From the NCBI RefSeq assembly GCF_000026045.1, contig NC_007427.1, positions 62,001 to 126,000 on the forward strand: 64,000 nt of DNA. The letters run 5' to 3'. Below are positions 52,154 to 61,029 of this stretch, piece by piece (the first letter of the stretch is position 1; the number at the start of each line of letters is the position of its first letter). A program made the translations under genes and the position numbers. The stretch comes from Natronomonas pharaonis DSM 2160. GTDB lineage: Archaea > Halobacteriota > Halobacteria > Halobacteriales > Haloarculaceae. The notes under the pieces were generated by a model. It was given only the letters and a program-made list of their open reading frames with translations, searched no databases and was not told the DNA's origin.

Positions 52154-53545
52154 ATGACCTTCTACGACCGGGAGGCGGAACTCGATACCCTCTCCGACGC
52201 GGTGGAGTCCCCTGGGGCGGACTTCGTCGTTGTTTACGGGCGACGTCGAGTTGGGAAGACGGAGCTCCTCAAAGAGTTCTGCGCCAATCGTCCCCACATT
52301 TACTTCCTTGCTGCACAGGAAGCTGAGCATCGACAGCGTGAGAAGTTCCTCGACCAAGTTGCGGACTACTTCGACGAGCGTGTCCCGCGAATCGACGGGT
52401 GGGACGAGGCGTTCGAGTACCTCGGGGAGCAACTCCAGCGAGAGGATCTTGTCGTTGTCATCGACGAGTTCCCGTACCTGGTCGCAGAAAACGACTCGCT
52501 CCCGTCGTACGTGCAAGGGTTCGTCGACCAGGAACTCGATGGGACGGATTCGATGATCGTACTCTGTGGATCGAGCGTGAGTACGATGGAGTCAGAGATC
52601 CTGGGACACGAGAGCCCACTATACGGCCGACGAACGGCACAACTCGACGTGACCCCGTTTTCGTTTCAACAGGCCCGAGAGGTCATCTCGTACGACATCC
52701 AGGATGCGATTCGCTCGTATGCCGTCACGGGTGGCACCCCGATGTACCTCACGTTGTTCGACTACACACAGTCACTCGCGGCGAATATTCAGTCGCACGT
52801 ACTGTCACCGTCTGCGGTGCTGTATAACGAACCAGAGTTCCTCCTGCGAACCGAGCTCCGGAACCCGGCCCGGTACATGAGTATCCTCGAAGCGGTCGCG
52901 CTGGGCCATACGACACCGAACGAGATCTCCGGCGCAACAGGGATCGATTCGGGACCGCTCTCCAAGTACCTACAGACACTTCGCCGACTACGGCTCATCG
53001 AACGAGATGTCCCAGTCATGGCCTCGGGGAAGAAATCAAAGCGGTCGCGGTACCGGGTGGCTGATGAGTTCCTTCGGTTCTGGTTTCGGTACGTCGAGCC
53101 GAATCGATCCAGTATCGAGGAAGCACCGGAGATCGTGTACGATGGGACGATTGAGCCGGACCTCCCAACGCACGTCGCAACCACGTTCGAAGACGTGTGC
53201 CAAGAAGCCGTCTGGGAGGGGATTCGACGCGGCACGTTCGACCCGTACTCGGAGGTCGGTCGCTGGTGGTACGGAGAGGAAGAGATCGATATCGTCGGGC
53301 TAGCACCGAACGACGACCGAGTCCTCCTCGCCGAATGTAAGTGGACGACTGATCCAGTTGGGGAAGACCTCGTCGAGAGTCTGCGAGCGAAGGCGGAGCA
53401 CGTCCGATGGGGACCGCCGGATCGAGACGAGCAATTCGCCCTGTTCTCGAAAAGCGGGTTCGTCGACGGACTCGAAGCGCAACTCGACGACTCGTGGTCC
53501 TTGTTTACCGTAGCGGACATCGACGACCTGCTCACGCCGTCCTGA
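52154..53545 (+). CDS. Archaeal-type ATPase with DUF234 nuclease-like domain
   Basis: 463 residues. An AAA+/STAND-like ATPase (MTFYDREAELDTL; Walker A VYGRRRVGKTELLKEF; Walker B LVVVIDEFPYLVAEND; LCGSSVSTMESEIL; SPLYGRRTAQLDVTPFSF) is followed by a winged helix (TTPNEISGATGIDSGPLSKYLQTLRRLRLIERD). The C-terminal DUF234 domain contains EEIDIVGLAPNDDRVLLAECKW, a D...E-x-K nuclease-like core. These proteins are common on archaeal mobile DNA; their role is unknown, and DNA or RNA cleavage on sensing a signal is suspected. A promoter-like gtttaagtcattatcg lies about 30 bp upstream. Confidence 0.88.
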   Translation: MTFYDREAELDTLSDAVESPGADFVVVYGRRRVGKTELLKEFCANRPHIYFLAAQEAEHRQREKFLDQVADYFDERVPRIDGWDEAFEYLGEQLQREDLVVVIDEFPYLVAENDSLPSYVQGFVDQELDGTDSMIVLCGSSVSTMESEILGHESPLYGRRTAQLDVTPFSFQQAREVISYDIQDAIRSYAVTGGTPMYLTLFDYTQSLAANIQSHVLSPSAVLYNEPEFLLRTELRNPARYMSILEAVALGHTTPNEISGATGIDSGPLSKYLQTLRRLRLIERDVPVMASGKKSKRSRYRVADEFLRFWFRYVEPNRSSIEEAPEIVYDGTIEPDLPTHVATTFEDVCQEAVWEGIRRGTFDPYSEVGRWWYGEEEIDIVGLAPNDDRVLLAECKWTTDPVGEDLVESLRAKAEHVRWGPPDRDEQFALFSKSGFVDGLEAQLDDSWSLFTVADIDDLLTPS

Positions 53546-53609
53546 GCACTCCGACACCAATCCTAGGGAATGTATATACGACGAACATTCAATAAATAAA
53601 AACATCAAA

Positions 53610-53984
53610 ATGGCTGTTCTGGACGATCTCTCCGGATTCGAGTTCGAGGACGTGATGGAAGACGTTTTCCGGAATCTTGGTTACGAGAACGTTCGACAAG
53701 CAGAACGGACGGCTGACGAGGGGCGCGACATCCTCATGGAGGAGGTCGTGGACGGGACTCGCCGCGGGATTGTCGTCGAGTGCAAGCACACAGGAGCTGT
53801 TGGGCGGCCGGTGGTGCAGAAACTTCATTCGGCGATTGCGACCTTCGAGTTCGACGGGCCGAAGCGCGGGATGGTGGTAACGACGGGTCGGTTCACTAAC
53901 CCGGCGACCGAGTATGCTCAGCGACTCCAGCGCAATGACGATCCGTATCCGATTGAACTCATTGACGGTGACGCTCTTGTGTAG
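53610..53984 (+). CDS. Mrr-type restriction endonuclease domain protein, probably C-terminally truncated
   Basis: 124 residues. MAVLDDLSGFEFEDVMEDVFRNLGYENVRQAERTADEGRDILMEE and RGIVVECKHTGAVGRPVVQKLHSAIATF form the Mrr nuclease core (Asp in GRDI, Glu-Cys-Lys, then Gln). Haloarchaeal relatives usually continue with a C-terminal extension after IELIDG; here a stop appears at GDALV, and an IS5-type element begins 120 bp later. Truncation by IS-linked rearrangement is likely. The catalytic core itself is complete. Confidence 0.8.
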   Translation: MAVLDDLSGFEFEDVMEDVFRNLGYENVRQAERTADEGRDILMEEVVDGTRRGIVVECKHTGAVGRPVVQKLHSAIATFEFDGPKRGMVVTTGRFTNPATEYAQRLQRNDDPYPIELIDGDALV

Positions 53985-54105
53985 CACATTGTTGATGGAG
54001 CGCCCTCTTGTGATTGTGCGCTGATTATGATGAACTGAGTCATCAATCAGGAACCGCTCTACACGCAGATCTCAGTCAAACAGATGAGCAACGCAACTGA
54101 ATCAA

Positions 54106-55036
54106 CTGCTGTGTTGAATAGATGCTGAGTCACGGTTACAGAGGCTCACAGAGCGGTTCTATGTTCGAGGTGGCGAACATGAGGACGATTTCACGGAACT
54201 GTCGATACCAGCCGAGCGCTCGCACGGCATCGCCGAGCGAGCGCTTCGTTGTCGAATACGAAGTCTCGGCCATCCAACGCTGAGCGTAGCCTTTTGTCCG
54301 GATGAGAGCGTTATATCCTACCGTCAACGGTCTCGATCCACGCTGTAAGATGAGTGGCTCGACACCGAGCGCGTAGAACTCGTATTTCGTGATCCAGTTG
54401 TGGAACGCTTTGTCAGCAGCCACCGAGAGCAGGTCGTCCGCGTTCCGGCGGACGACCTGCGGCCCGGTCTTCGTATCGTGTTTCCACCGGGCCGAGATAT
54501 GTACATCAAGGACGGCAAGAGACTCTCTGTCGGTTAATGTCGTCACTTTCAGTGTTTGAACGTTACTTCCCGACCGCTGGCGATAGTACGACGAGGCCGA
54601 GCGGCGGTCGAAGAACGTGCTGTCGAGTGCTGCATGTCCGGACTGCGGGTGCTGCTGCGCTGAAACGCGCAGCAGCGCCCGCCACACCCACATTTTCAGC
54701 CGGTCGAACGATTTGTAGATCGTGCTGTAATCCGGCAGATCGTCCCGATCTAAGTCGAGTACGTCACGAATTTCGGCCATATACTCCAGCCGATTCGGCG
54801 TTTCGCGGTAGCTGTGGTCTTCTTCGAGCCGAAAACAGTGCAAAACGACGTGTTTCCAGCGGGCGAACCCGCCGCTGGCGGGCTCGCCCGCGTGCTTCCC
54901 CAACGCTTGTTTGACTAGGTGCCGACACTGTTCAACGAAGTCGAGGAGATCGACTTCCATGGACAGAATCGATTTCCTCGGCTTCGCCCTTCTACTCCGC
55001 GATATGAGCGGATTAGATCGCTATTCAACACGGCAG
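54106..55036. mobile_element. IS5-type insertion sequence
   Basis: Imperfect terminal inverted repeats CTGCTGTGTTGAATAG (54106-54121) and CTATTCAACACGGCAG (55021-55036) flank one transposase gene on the minus strand. Size about 930 bp. No target duplication was evident in the flanks, which suggests that one flank was rearranged after insertion. Confidence 0.8.
54136..54960 (-). CDS. IS5-family DDE transposase
   Basis: 274 residues. The DDE catalytic residues are visible as Asp in HAALDSTFFDRR, Asp in LLSVAADKAFHNW and Glu in QRWMAETSYSTTKRSLG, the last matching the IS5-type E-x-x-x-x-x-K/R pattern. The N-terminal WKHVVLHCFRLEEDHSYRETPNRLEYMAEI is the typical helical domain of haloarchaeal members. 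The reading frame is complete, so the element may be active. Confidence 0.9.
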   Translation of the reverse strand: MEVDLLDFVEQCRHLVKQALGKHAGEPASGGFARWKHVVLHCFRLEEDHSYRETPNRLEYMAEIRDVLDLDRDDLPDYSTIYKSFDRLKMWVWRALLRVSAQQHPQSGHAALDSTFFDRRSASSYYRQRSGSNVQTLKVTTLTDRESLAVLDVHISARWKHDTKTGPQVVRRNADDLLSVAADKAFHNWITKYEFYALGVEPLILQRGSRPLTVGYNALIRTKGYAQRWMAETSYSTTKRSLGDAVRALGWYRQFREIVLMFATSNIEPLCEPL

Positions 55037-55083
55037 AAGATCGTACAATGTAATTTAGACTCATCCGCGGCTCTGGCAGTTGC

Positions 55084-55503
55084 TCACCGAGTTTGGAGCG
55101 ACGCTGTGAGGGACTGCTGTGCCTGTAGCCCGGCCTGAAACCGGCCGATAATCTCGCTCTGATGGGACTCGCAGGCGAGCACCGCGACAGCCCCGCGGCC
55201 AACCGGGAGTGTTGGCAGCTGGAGCCGATTGCCGGCCTGCCGACACCCCGGACAATTGATACCTCCGGCTGGCCGGTGGTCCAAGAGCTCTGCGCGTTCT
55301 TCCGTCGTCAGCTCACAGACCGACCGAAACTGTTCAACGTGGTCCGAACAGCCGAGCAGCGGGATCGTCAGCTGATCAAGCAGCAAAAAAGAAATGGTGG
55401 TTCTGCTTGGCGACTGCAGTGCCGCATCGCACGCTGCACAAGGAACCGTTTGGTGGTCGTCCTCTTGAGGTGCCGTCCACTCGTCGAGCTCAGCAGCATC
55501 CAT
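55084..55503 (-). CDS. Haloarchaeal cysteine-pair (zinc-binding) protein, function unknown
   Basis: About 139 residues. The N-terminal TVPCAACDAALQSP and the later GINCPGCRQAGNRLQLP are CxxC pairs, and further single Cys/His residues (LLGCSDHVEQF, LACESHQSEI) follow each pair. This gives two C-x-x-C...C-x-x-H zinc sites. A start at 55503 (MDAAELDEW) is preferred to 55536. No enzymatic motif is visible; a protein- or nucleic-acid-binding role is possible. Confidence 0.65.
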   Translation of the reverse strand: MDAAELDEWTAPQEDDHQTVPCAACDAALQSPSRTTISFLLLDQLTIPLLGCSDHVEQFRSVCELTTEERAELLDHRPAGGINCPGCRQAGNRLQLPTLPVGRGAVAVLACESHQSEIIGRFQAGLQAQQSLTASLQTR

Positions 55504-55583
55504 ATGGGGAAGTAACGTAATGTTTGTACGCGACACTGATGGCTTCTGGGCTTTCAGCCCAGTACCATGAAATTGTTCGGCCC

Positions 55584-55636
55584 GTGAACTGCTCCGGGGT
55601 CAAGCCCCGAGGCACTCTGCCTGCTTTCTCTGTAGA
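55584..55636. repeat. Second copy of the CCCCGAGGCACTCTGC end repeat
   Basis: gtgaactgctccggggtcaa is followed by gccccgaggcactctgcctg and ctttctctgtaga. The stem is CTCCGGGG / CCCCGAGG. It shares its right edge with the repeat at 46839-46869. A further partial copy of the left edge (gtgaactgcctcggggt) lies at 56452-56468. The two copies around 55.6 and 56.5 kb flank the lipoprotein gene. Confidence 0.6.
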
Positions 55637-55708
55637 CAATCTGGACACTCTCCCTCCGCCTGTAGGTAGGGATAATTCATGGTTCTTCGACCAACGAGCG
55701 AGCGCGTT

Positions 55709-56401
55709 TCACGGAAAGCCGTCGAAGGCGTACACGTCGTAGGAGTCAATCGGTTCGGCGCCACCGGGGGCCCGAAAGCCGGATGAATCGGCGCTGAACT
55801 CGAACGATTCGGTCGGGCTGTTCTCGATGTACGTTCCGGTTCCGCGAAGCCGCCCGGCTTCGTCCCAGATCGGAGCTATGACGACGACCCTGTCGTGGTC
55901 GGAGTCGGCCAGATCGAGGTCGCCAACCACGTTGATGAGGTCGCCGCCGGCGGAGAGGCTGGTGTTTGTTACGGTGATGTCTTCGAGTTTCGTGCTTCGA
56001 ACTTGGGCGTGGGCGTCGGTGACGTCGTGTTCGAGCGAGTCAAACTCGTCCATCTCGAAGGCCCCCTCGTGAAAGTAGCGCAACGTCGTCTCCGGAGGCA
56101 GATAGCTCGTGATGTGCTCGTTGGATGCCAGCACGGTGCCGTCGTCGTCGAGAACTTCCGACTCGATTCTGATTCCGCCGTGGGGAACATCGGTCCCATT
56201 TTCGACGTCGACCTGGAGCCAGGGATCCGCTACATTGTCGTCGGAGGCGCCGATCACCGTCGAATCGGCGATCTCGATTGAGGCCTCTCGATCGTCTGCA
56301 TACTCTACGTCGCCGTTCTCCTCCTCCGTGTTCCCCCCTGTCGTACAGCCGGCGATGGTGGCCGCTCCGCCAGTCGCCATCAGAAATGCTCGCCGTTCCA
56401 T
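55709..56401 (-). CDS. Tat lipoprotein with FxLYD-like domain
   Basis: 230 residues. MERRAFLMATGGAATIAGCTTGG is a Tat signal (ERRAFL) with lipobox IAGC. The mature part holds a beta-sandwich (WLQVDVENGTDVPHGGIRIESEVLDDDGTVLASNEHITSYLPPETTLRYFHEGAF) of the FxLYD type, and a second beta-rich segment follows. It should be exported folded and lipid-anchored. Function unknown. Confidence 0.78.
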   Translation of the reverse strand: MERRAFLMATGGAATIAGCTTGGNTEEENGDVEYADDREASIEIADSTVIGASDDNVADPWLQVDVENGTDVPHGGIRIESEVLDDDGTVLASNEHITSYLPPETTLRYFHEGAFEMDEFDSLEHDVTDAHAQVRSTKLEDITVTNTSLSAGGDLINVVGDLDLADSDHDRVVVIAPIWDEAGRLRGTGTYIENSPTESFEFSADSSGFRAPGGAEPIDSYDVYAFDGFP

Positions 56402-56503
56402 ACGCCCCCATCGTCCTTTTGGATATCAATCCCTGTGGTATGTCCTGTCTGGTGAACTGCCTCGGGGTGTAGGGCTGCGCGTGCGGGCGGTGTATCTTGG
56501 TAG

Positions 56504-57235
56504 CTACGGCTCTGTTTCAGGGACATCTCCGCTTTTTCCGACGCGACCAACCTCTTGGATGTCCCGCACATAGGACAGGAAGTTATCGAACAGCTGTTTT
56601 GCCTCACAGGCCGCTTCGTAGTTCGTTGAGTGGATGCCGTCGAGGACCGCGTCGATCTGCTGTGGCGAAAGATCCCCCGATTTCCCCTTTGTGATCATTC
56701 TAGCGGTCTCCATGTCGTACTCCGGGTGGAACTGGACGGCAAAGATGTTGTGTTTCCGGAACCCCTGAATTCCGTACTCGTTTCGTGCAAACACCGTCGC
56801 TCCCGGTGGCTTCTCGCGGACGTGGTCCGAGTGGCTCGTAAAGACAGTCAGCGTTTCGTCGATATCCTCAAGCAGACGGTTTTTCCCGTCTTGCTCGATG
56901 GTCCGGTACCCGAGTTCGTACTCACCCATCCCCTCGACGCGACCCCCCAGTACATCCGCAAGGAGTTGGTGCCCGAAACAGACGCCGAGTCCGGGAAGTC
57001 CAGCTTCGGCCGCGTCGCCGACCCAGGTTTTTAGCTGCCCGATCCACTCACGGTCCCAATACACCGACGCCCTCGAGCCGGTAACGACGAACCCGTCGTA
57101 TTGGAAGTCGTCGGGAAATTCACCTGTCGGACAATGAAATGTCTCGAGATCAGCGTCGAGTTCTCGATGGAAATTCTCCTTGGTCTCCTCAGCTTTGTGG
57201 GCCGCGTTCAACAATGCGAGACTCGGCTGATCCAT
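56504..57235 (-). CDS. Class I glutamine amidotransferase-like protein
   Basis: 243 residues. The nucleophile elbow GLGVCFGHQLLADVLGG provides Cys, and VQFHPEYDMETA provides His and Glu, so the triad is complete. FVVTGSRASVYWDREWIGQLKTWV is the oxyanion-side block. No synthetase domain is fused, as in stand-alone GATase1 proteins that hydrolyse gamma-glutamyl compounds. It lies next to a glutamate-cysteine-ligase gene on the same strand. It could hydrolyse gamma-glutamyl amides, but the substrate is inference. Confidence 0.85.
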   Translation of the reverse strand: MDQPSLALLNAAHKAEETKENFHRELDADLETFHCPTGEFPDDFQYDGFVVTGSRASVYWDREWIGQLKTWVGDAAEAGLPGLGVCFGHQLLADVLGGRVEGMGEYELGYRTIEQDGKNRLLEDIDETLTVFTSHSDHVREKPPGATVFARNEYGIQGFRKHNIFAVQFHPEYDMETARMITKGKSGDLSPQQIDAVLDGIHSTNYEAACEAKQLFDNFLSYVRDIQEVGRVGKSGDVPETEP

Positions 57236-57307
57236 CGACTAGCACTACTCACCTATTACGGAAATACAGTTTCATTTCGGCATCACTTACCACGGATTTG
57301 AAATCAG

Positions 57308-58471
57308 TCAGTCGACGGTCGTTGAGCGAGCCCTGGACAGATCCTGTTCGAGACGCTCGGCGTATTCGAGTCGAAGTTCGCGCGTCTTAGCTACCGTGAG
57401 TTCCTCGCCAGCGTCGATTTGATGGGTGAGGGGGGCGTACGAAGAGGCGTTGAACCCCATTCGATCGAGGTACTGCCGGACCGCATCCGACGAGAGCCCA
57501 TGCCGGACCGCACGTTCGACGTACTCTTCGACGGCACTAAACTCTGGAAGGACGATCGCGTCCTCCGTCCGGCGGCCGGTATCTCCCTCGATGCGCACCT
57601 CGGCATCACGGAGGTGATCGATGAGGTCAACGATGTCGTCGGCGAGTCGAACGATCTGGCTTGGGAGGGCGGTATCCGGCGAGCGCCATTCGACGGTCGA
57701 GAACTCCTCGCGGAGCTGGACTGGTGTCCAGACCGAACTTTCTGGATCGAAACACGCCTCAGTCGTCTCTCGGTCGACCTCCGCGGTTACCCCTTCCGCC
57801 ACGAATTCTTCATATCGACGCTCAAGTCGTGCTTCCCACTCCGCCGTATCTTCGATGTACGACCACAACCGCCCCTGGTGTGGCAACGAATTATACGCCA
57901 TCCATCGATAAAGCTGTGACCGGGCACCGGTTGTCAGGTATGTTCCCTCAAAATACGGTGAGGAGTTGACGAGTGCCAGTGCGGGATCAATGGCGATGAG
58001 CGCGTTCAGCTGGTCGATTTTTCGGCCAGGCTGTTGTTCGACGTGAATATGGGTTCCGGCACAGTGGCGTACGTATTCGAAGTCCTCTCCGAGGATGCGG
58101 TCCTGAATTCGTGTCCGTTCGCTCGGGAGGTCTTCGATGAGCCCCTGGTAAATCGGTGTTCCGAGCGGAACAAGCCCCTTATCCTGCTTTTTGGCTCGCT
58201 GTAGGACCCGTTCGAGTCGAGTAAACAACTCTTCGCGGAGCTGTGCTGTTGTCTCACATGGCGTCGTCTTGATCTCGAGTAACGGTGCGACGAACTCCCG
58301 TTCGACTCCTGGCGACGCATCAACGAGATCTTCCGGTTCGGTCAGTCTCCCCTCTCCGTCGACTACCCAGTACTCCACTTCGATGCTCCGCCGTATCGGC
58401 TCACCTTCGCTGGCCGATCCGGTAGTTGTTGTTCGATTTGGCGACCGGTGGGTATCTGGTGATTCAGACAT
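57308..58471 (-). CDS. gshA: Glutamate-cysteine ligase family protein (GCS2 type)
   Basis: 387 residues. RRSIEVEYWVVDGEGRLTEPEDL is the N-terminal substrate-binding block. FVAPLLEIKTTPCETTAQLREEL, HCAGTHIHVEQQPG and RSQLYRWMAYNSLPHQGRLWSYI are the ATP- and substrate-binding signature of the GCS2 family. Haloarchaea use gamma-glutamylcysteine as their main thiol, made by such an enzyme. This copy is divergent and on a plasmid, so it may instead ligate Glu to another amine. It is transcribed in the same direction as the glutamine amidotransferase gene, 70 bp apart. Confidence 0.82.
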   Translation of the reverse strand: MSESPDTHRSPNRTTTTGSASEGEPIRRSIEVEYWVVDGEGRLTEPEDLVDASPGVEREFVAPLLEIKTTPCETTAQLREELFTRLERVLQRAKKQDKGLVPLGTPIYQGLIEDLPSERTRIQDRILGEDFEYVRHCAGTHIHVEQQPGRKIDQLNALIAIDPALALVNSSPYFEGTYLTTGARSQLYRWMAYNSLPHQGRLWSYIEDTAEWEARLERRYEEFVAEGVTAEVDRETTEACFDPESSVWTPVQLREEFSTVEWRSPDTALPSQIVRLADDIVDLIDHLRDAEVRIEGDTGRRTEDAIVLPEFSAVEEYVERAVRHGLSSDAVRQYLDRMGFNASSYAPLTHQIDAGEELTVAKTRELRLEYAERLEQDLSRARSTTVD

Positions 58472-58620
58472 GCTTGAGTGCAGTAAGTAAACATAACCTA
58501 TCGGATTGCCACAACGTAATCAACGCTGTAACAATTCCGGATGAGCGTTCACTATTCACACACTCTTGCGTATGACCGGTGCTTTCTAAATAAGTGTTAT
58601 GGAGGGATGCCAAAATCACG
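58472..58620. other. Spacer upstream of the ligase gene
   Basis: About 150 bp, moderately AT-rich; it should hold the promoter of the leftward glutamate-cysteine-ligase gene. It ends at the IS remnant. Confidence 0.35.
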
Positions 58621-58803
58621 GCGAGAGCTGTCAGTTTCATCCACACTCCTGAAGGGGTGGGCTTTCGCCTCGCTACCGCTGTAAGTCCCAACGAGGAGCG
58701 CACAAACCGGAGTACCGGAGACGGAAAAGCTGCCGCCGTGGAGACGGCATAGCCGCCACCCCACCGGAGGAATCCCACGGCTTCAGCCGTGGGAGGAGGT
58801 CAA
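58620..58803. mobile_element. Nested remnants of two tnpB elements
   Basis: On the minus strand, the left end of one element (AGCGGTAGCGAGGCGAAAG...GGATGAAACTGACA) starts at 58680, directly after a TTAC target (GTAA at 58681-58684). That target lies in the plus-strand tail of another tnpB, which reads VSPNEERTNRSTGDGKAAAVETA-stop. The second element ends with a hairpin (cccacggcttcagccgtggg) and AGGAGGTCAA at 58803. One element therefore jumped into the 3' end of another, and both were later deleted down to about 180 bp. The right end supplies the last codons of the permease gene. Confidence 0.75.
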
Positions 58804-61029
58804 TGACGATTCCGCAGTGGCGTTGTCAACGCTTTCCGTAGACGAATCGATGGGGCCGCGAACAATACTGACGTTCCCCGTATTCTGTCTGGCGATCCGT
58901 TCGGCGATCGAGCCAAAGAAGATGCGAGATATGTCGCTCTTCTCGGAGAGGCCGACACAGACGGTGTCGTAACTCTCGACCGCGTCGATGATTGTCGCCT
59001 CGGTATCCTCGGCGACGACAACCTTCGTCTCGTACTCGTCGGGGTCGAGCCCTGCCCGCTGAGCGATCCAGCGGACCGCCGAATGCCCCCGCTCGACCGG
59101 ATTCACGTCGTCCTCGTCGGCTGGCGGCTGGACGTTGAGGAGGACTGGTGTCGTGTCGGATACTGCTGCAAAGTCTGCCGCCCGCCGGGCAGCGACCGGG
59201 CTATGCGGGCCGGGGCCTGCTAGTGCGACGGGCGTTCCGATCGAGTCCGATTTAATCTTGACCAGCGAGACGTCACAGGATGCGCCCCTAATAACGGGAT
59301 CGAGTGTTCGTCCGAAGACGTACTCGTTGCGGTCGAGGGAGCCCTCCCATCCCAAAACGAGCTGGTCGGCTTCGAGATCTTCGACAACATCGACGATCCC
59401 GTCTCCGACATCGTCTTTCACGACCGCCTGTGTCTGGAGGGTGCCCCCGAGATCGTCGGCGATCTCCTGTGCGGTCTCCAGGAGTTTGCGCTGGTGGTCG
59501 AGACGGCCCGAGTCGACGTTCTGAAGTCCGGACTGGTCGGCCTCAATGACGTTGATGGCGACGAGTTCGGTAGCTCTCTCGCCAGCGTGTGCCCGTGCAG
59601 TCGCCGCCGCCAGCTTCAACAGTCCACGCTCTGTTTCGGGATTCGCCACTGGAACGACGACGCGATAGGGCTGTTCGGACGGTTTACGGAGCGCCGTCGG
59701 GAAAACCCCCGCTTCGATATCCCGCTGCCGTGCGTACGCGAGGTACCAGACCCCACCAAGAACGACAACTCCCGAGCCGACGAGCAAGACGACCGGCTCC
59801 ATCTGGGAGATGACAAGCGCCGTCATGACCACGCCGGCGATCGGCACGGCCGGATAGAGGACGCCCGGGATGGCGAAGTCCGGGTCGTACTCCGGGGGGT
59901 CGGCGTACCGAAAGCCGACGAGCGCTACGTGAACGAGCGCATACGAAACCAGAAAGCTGAAACTCGCGACTTCGGCCAACAGCGCCACGATCGCTTCGAC
60001 CTCGAGGCCCAGACTAATCAGGAACCCGGTGACAGCACCGGTAACGAGGATCGCCCGATGGGGCGTGTTGAAGTTGCTGTGGGTGTAGTTGAACCAGTTG
60101 CTCATCAAATTGTCTCGCCCCATCGCAAAAATCACTCGCGACGCAGCCAGTATCGAGGAGTTCGAACTCGAGATAGCCGCAATGACGGCAGCGAAGACGA
60201 TCGCCACGACGCCGATCGACCCCATGAACACGACTGCTACATCCGAGACTGGAACCAGTGAGTCACCGATGTCCTGATACGGGACAACTCCGGTCGTGAC
60301 GAGCATAAGTACCATATAGAGAATCGTTACGGAGACGACTGACAGAACCATCGTAAGCGGGATGAGCTTTCCCGGCTTTTTGATCTCACCGGCGACGGTT
60401 GCGATGATTTCGAAGCCGAGGAACGTAACGAACACTGTCCCGGTCGTGGCGACGATACCAGTCGTGCCGGTGGGTGCGAAATCGGACAGGTTCGCCATGT
60501 CGATAAAGAAGAGTCCGAGTATCATGTAGACGAGTACGATGGCGAACTCGGTTCCGATCATGATATTCTGTGCGCCGCCGGATTCCTCGGTCCCGTAGAC
60601 GTTGATCGCGACGATGAGCGCCAACCCGAGCAGTCCGAAGAGGACGACGAGGGCCCGGCCGTCAAAAAACGGGAGCGGTTCGACGATGTACTGGCCGAAC
60701 CCGACCATGTAGAACGCACTCGCGAACATCAGCCCGGTCCACATTCCCCAGCCGACGATGCTCCCGAAGAAACTCCCGAGTCCACGGTTGACGTAGTGGT
60801 AGCTTCCGCCGGCGATCGGCATCCCCGTCGCGAGCTCGGCGAGTGTAATCGCAGCGAGTAACGCGGTGAACCCCGCAATCCCGAACGAGATCGAACTTGC
60901 CGGACCGGCACCCTCGGCTGCAATTCCGGGCAAAATAAAAATCCCTGCACCGATCATCGTTCCGCCACCAAGCGTCATCGCCTCGAGGAACCCGAGGTTG
61001 CGCTCGAGTTCCCCACTGTCGCCGCTCAT
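58783..61029 (-). CDS. APC-family amino-acid permease fused to two universal-stress (UspA) domains
   Basis: About 748 residues. The N-terminal ~440 residues form a 12-helix APC transporter (LGFLEAMTLGGGTMIGAGIFILPGIAAEGAG; LATGMPIAGGSYHYVNRGLGSFFGSIVGWGMW; GFEIIATVAGEIKKPGKLIPLTM). The C-terminal half holds two UspA domains (YRVVVPVANPETERGLLKLAAATARAH ... and TPVALAGPGPHSPVAARRAADFA ... VVVAEDTEATIIDAVESYDTVCVGLSEKSDISRIFFGSIAERIARQNTGNVSIVR). Such fusions couple amino-acid transport to energy or stress state. The ATG at 61029 is chosen because the APC core begins right after it. The last six residues (LTSSHG and stop) are encoded by an IS right end. Confidence 0.9.
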   Translation of the reverse strand: MSGDSGELERNLGFLEAMTLGGGTMIGAGIFILPGIAAEGAGPASSISFGIAGFTALLAAITLAELATGMPIAGGSYHYVNRGLGSFFGSIVGWGMWTGLMFASAFYMVGFGQYIVEPLPFFDGRALVVLFGLLGLALIVAINVYGTEESGGAQNIMIGTEFAIVLVYMILGLFFIDMANLSDFAPTGTTGIVATTGTVFVTFLGFEIIATVAGEIKKPGKLIPLTMVLSVVSVTILYMVLMLVTTGVVPYQDIGDSLVPVSDVAVVFMGSIGVVAIVFAAVIAAISSSNSSILAASRVIFAMGRDNLMSNWFNYTHSNFNTPHRAILVTGAVTGFLISLGLEVEAIVALLAEVASFSFLVSYALVHVALVGFRYADPPEYDPDFAIPGVLYPAVPIAGVVMTALVISQMEPVVLLVGSGVVVLGGVWYLAYARQRDIEAGVFPTALRKPSEQPYRVVVPVANPETERGLLKLAAATARAHAGERATELVAINVIEADQSGLQNVDSGRLDHQRKLLETAQEIADDLGGTLQTQAVVKDDVGDGIVDVVEDLEADQLVLGWEGSLDRNEYVFGRTLDPVIRGASCDVSLVKIKSDSIGTPVALAGPGPHSPVAARRAADFAAVSDTTPVLLNVQPPADEDDVNPVERGHSAVRWIAQRAGLDPDEYETKVVVAEDTEATIIDAVESYDTVCVGLSEKSDISRIFFGSIAERIARQNTGNVSIVRGPIDSSTESVDNATAESSLTSSHG

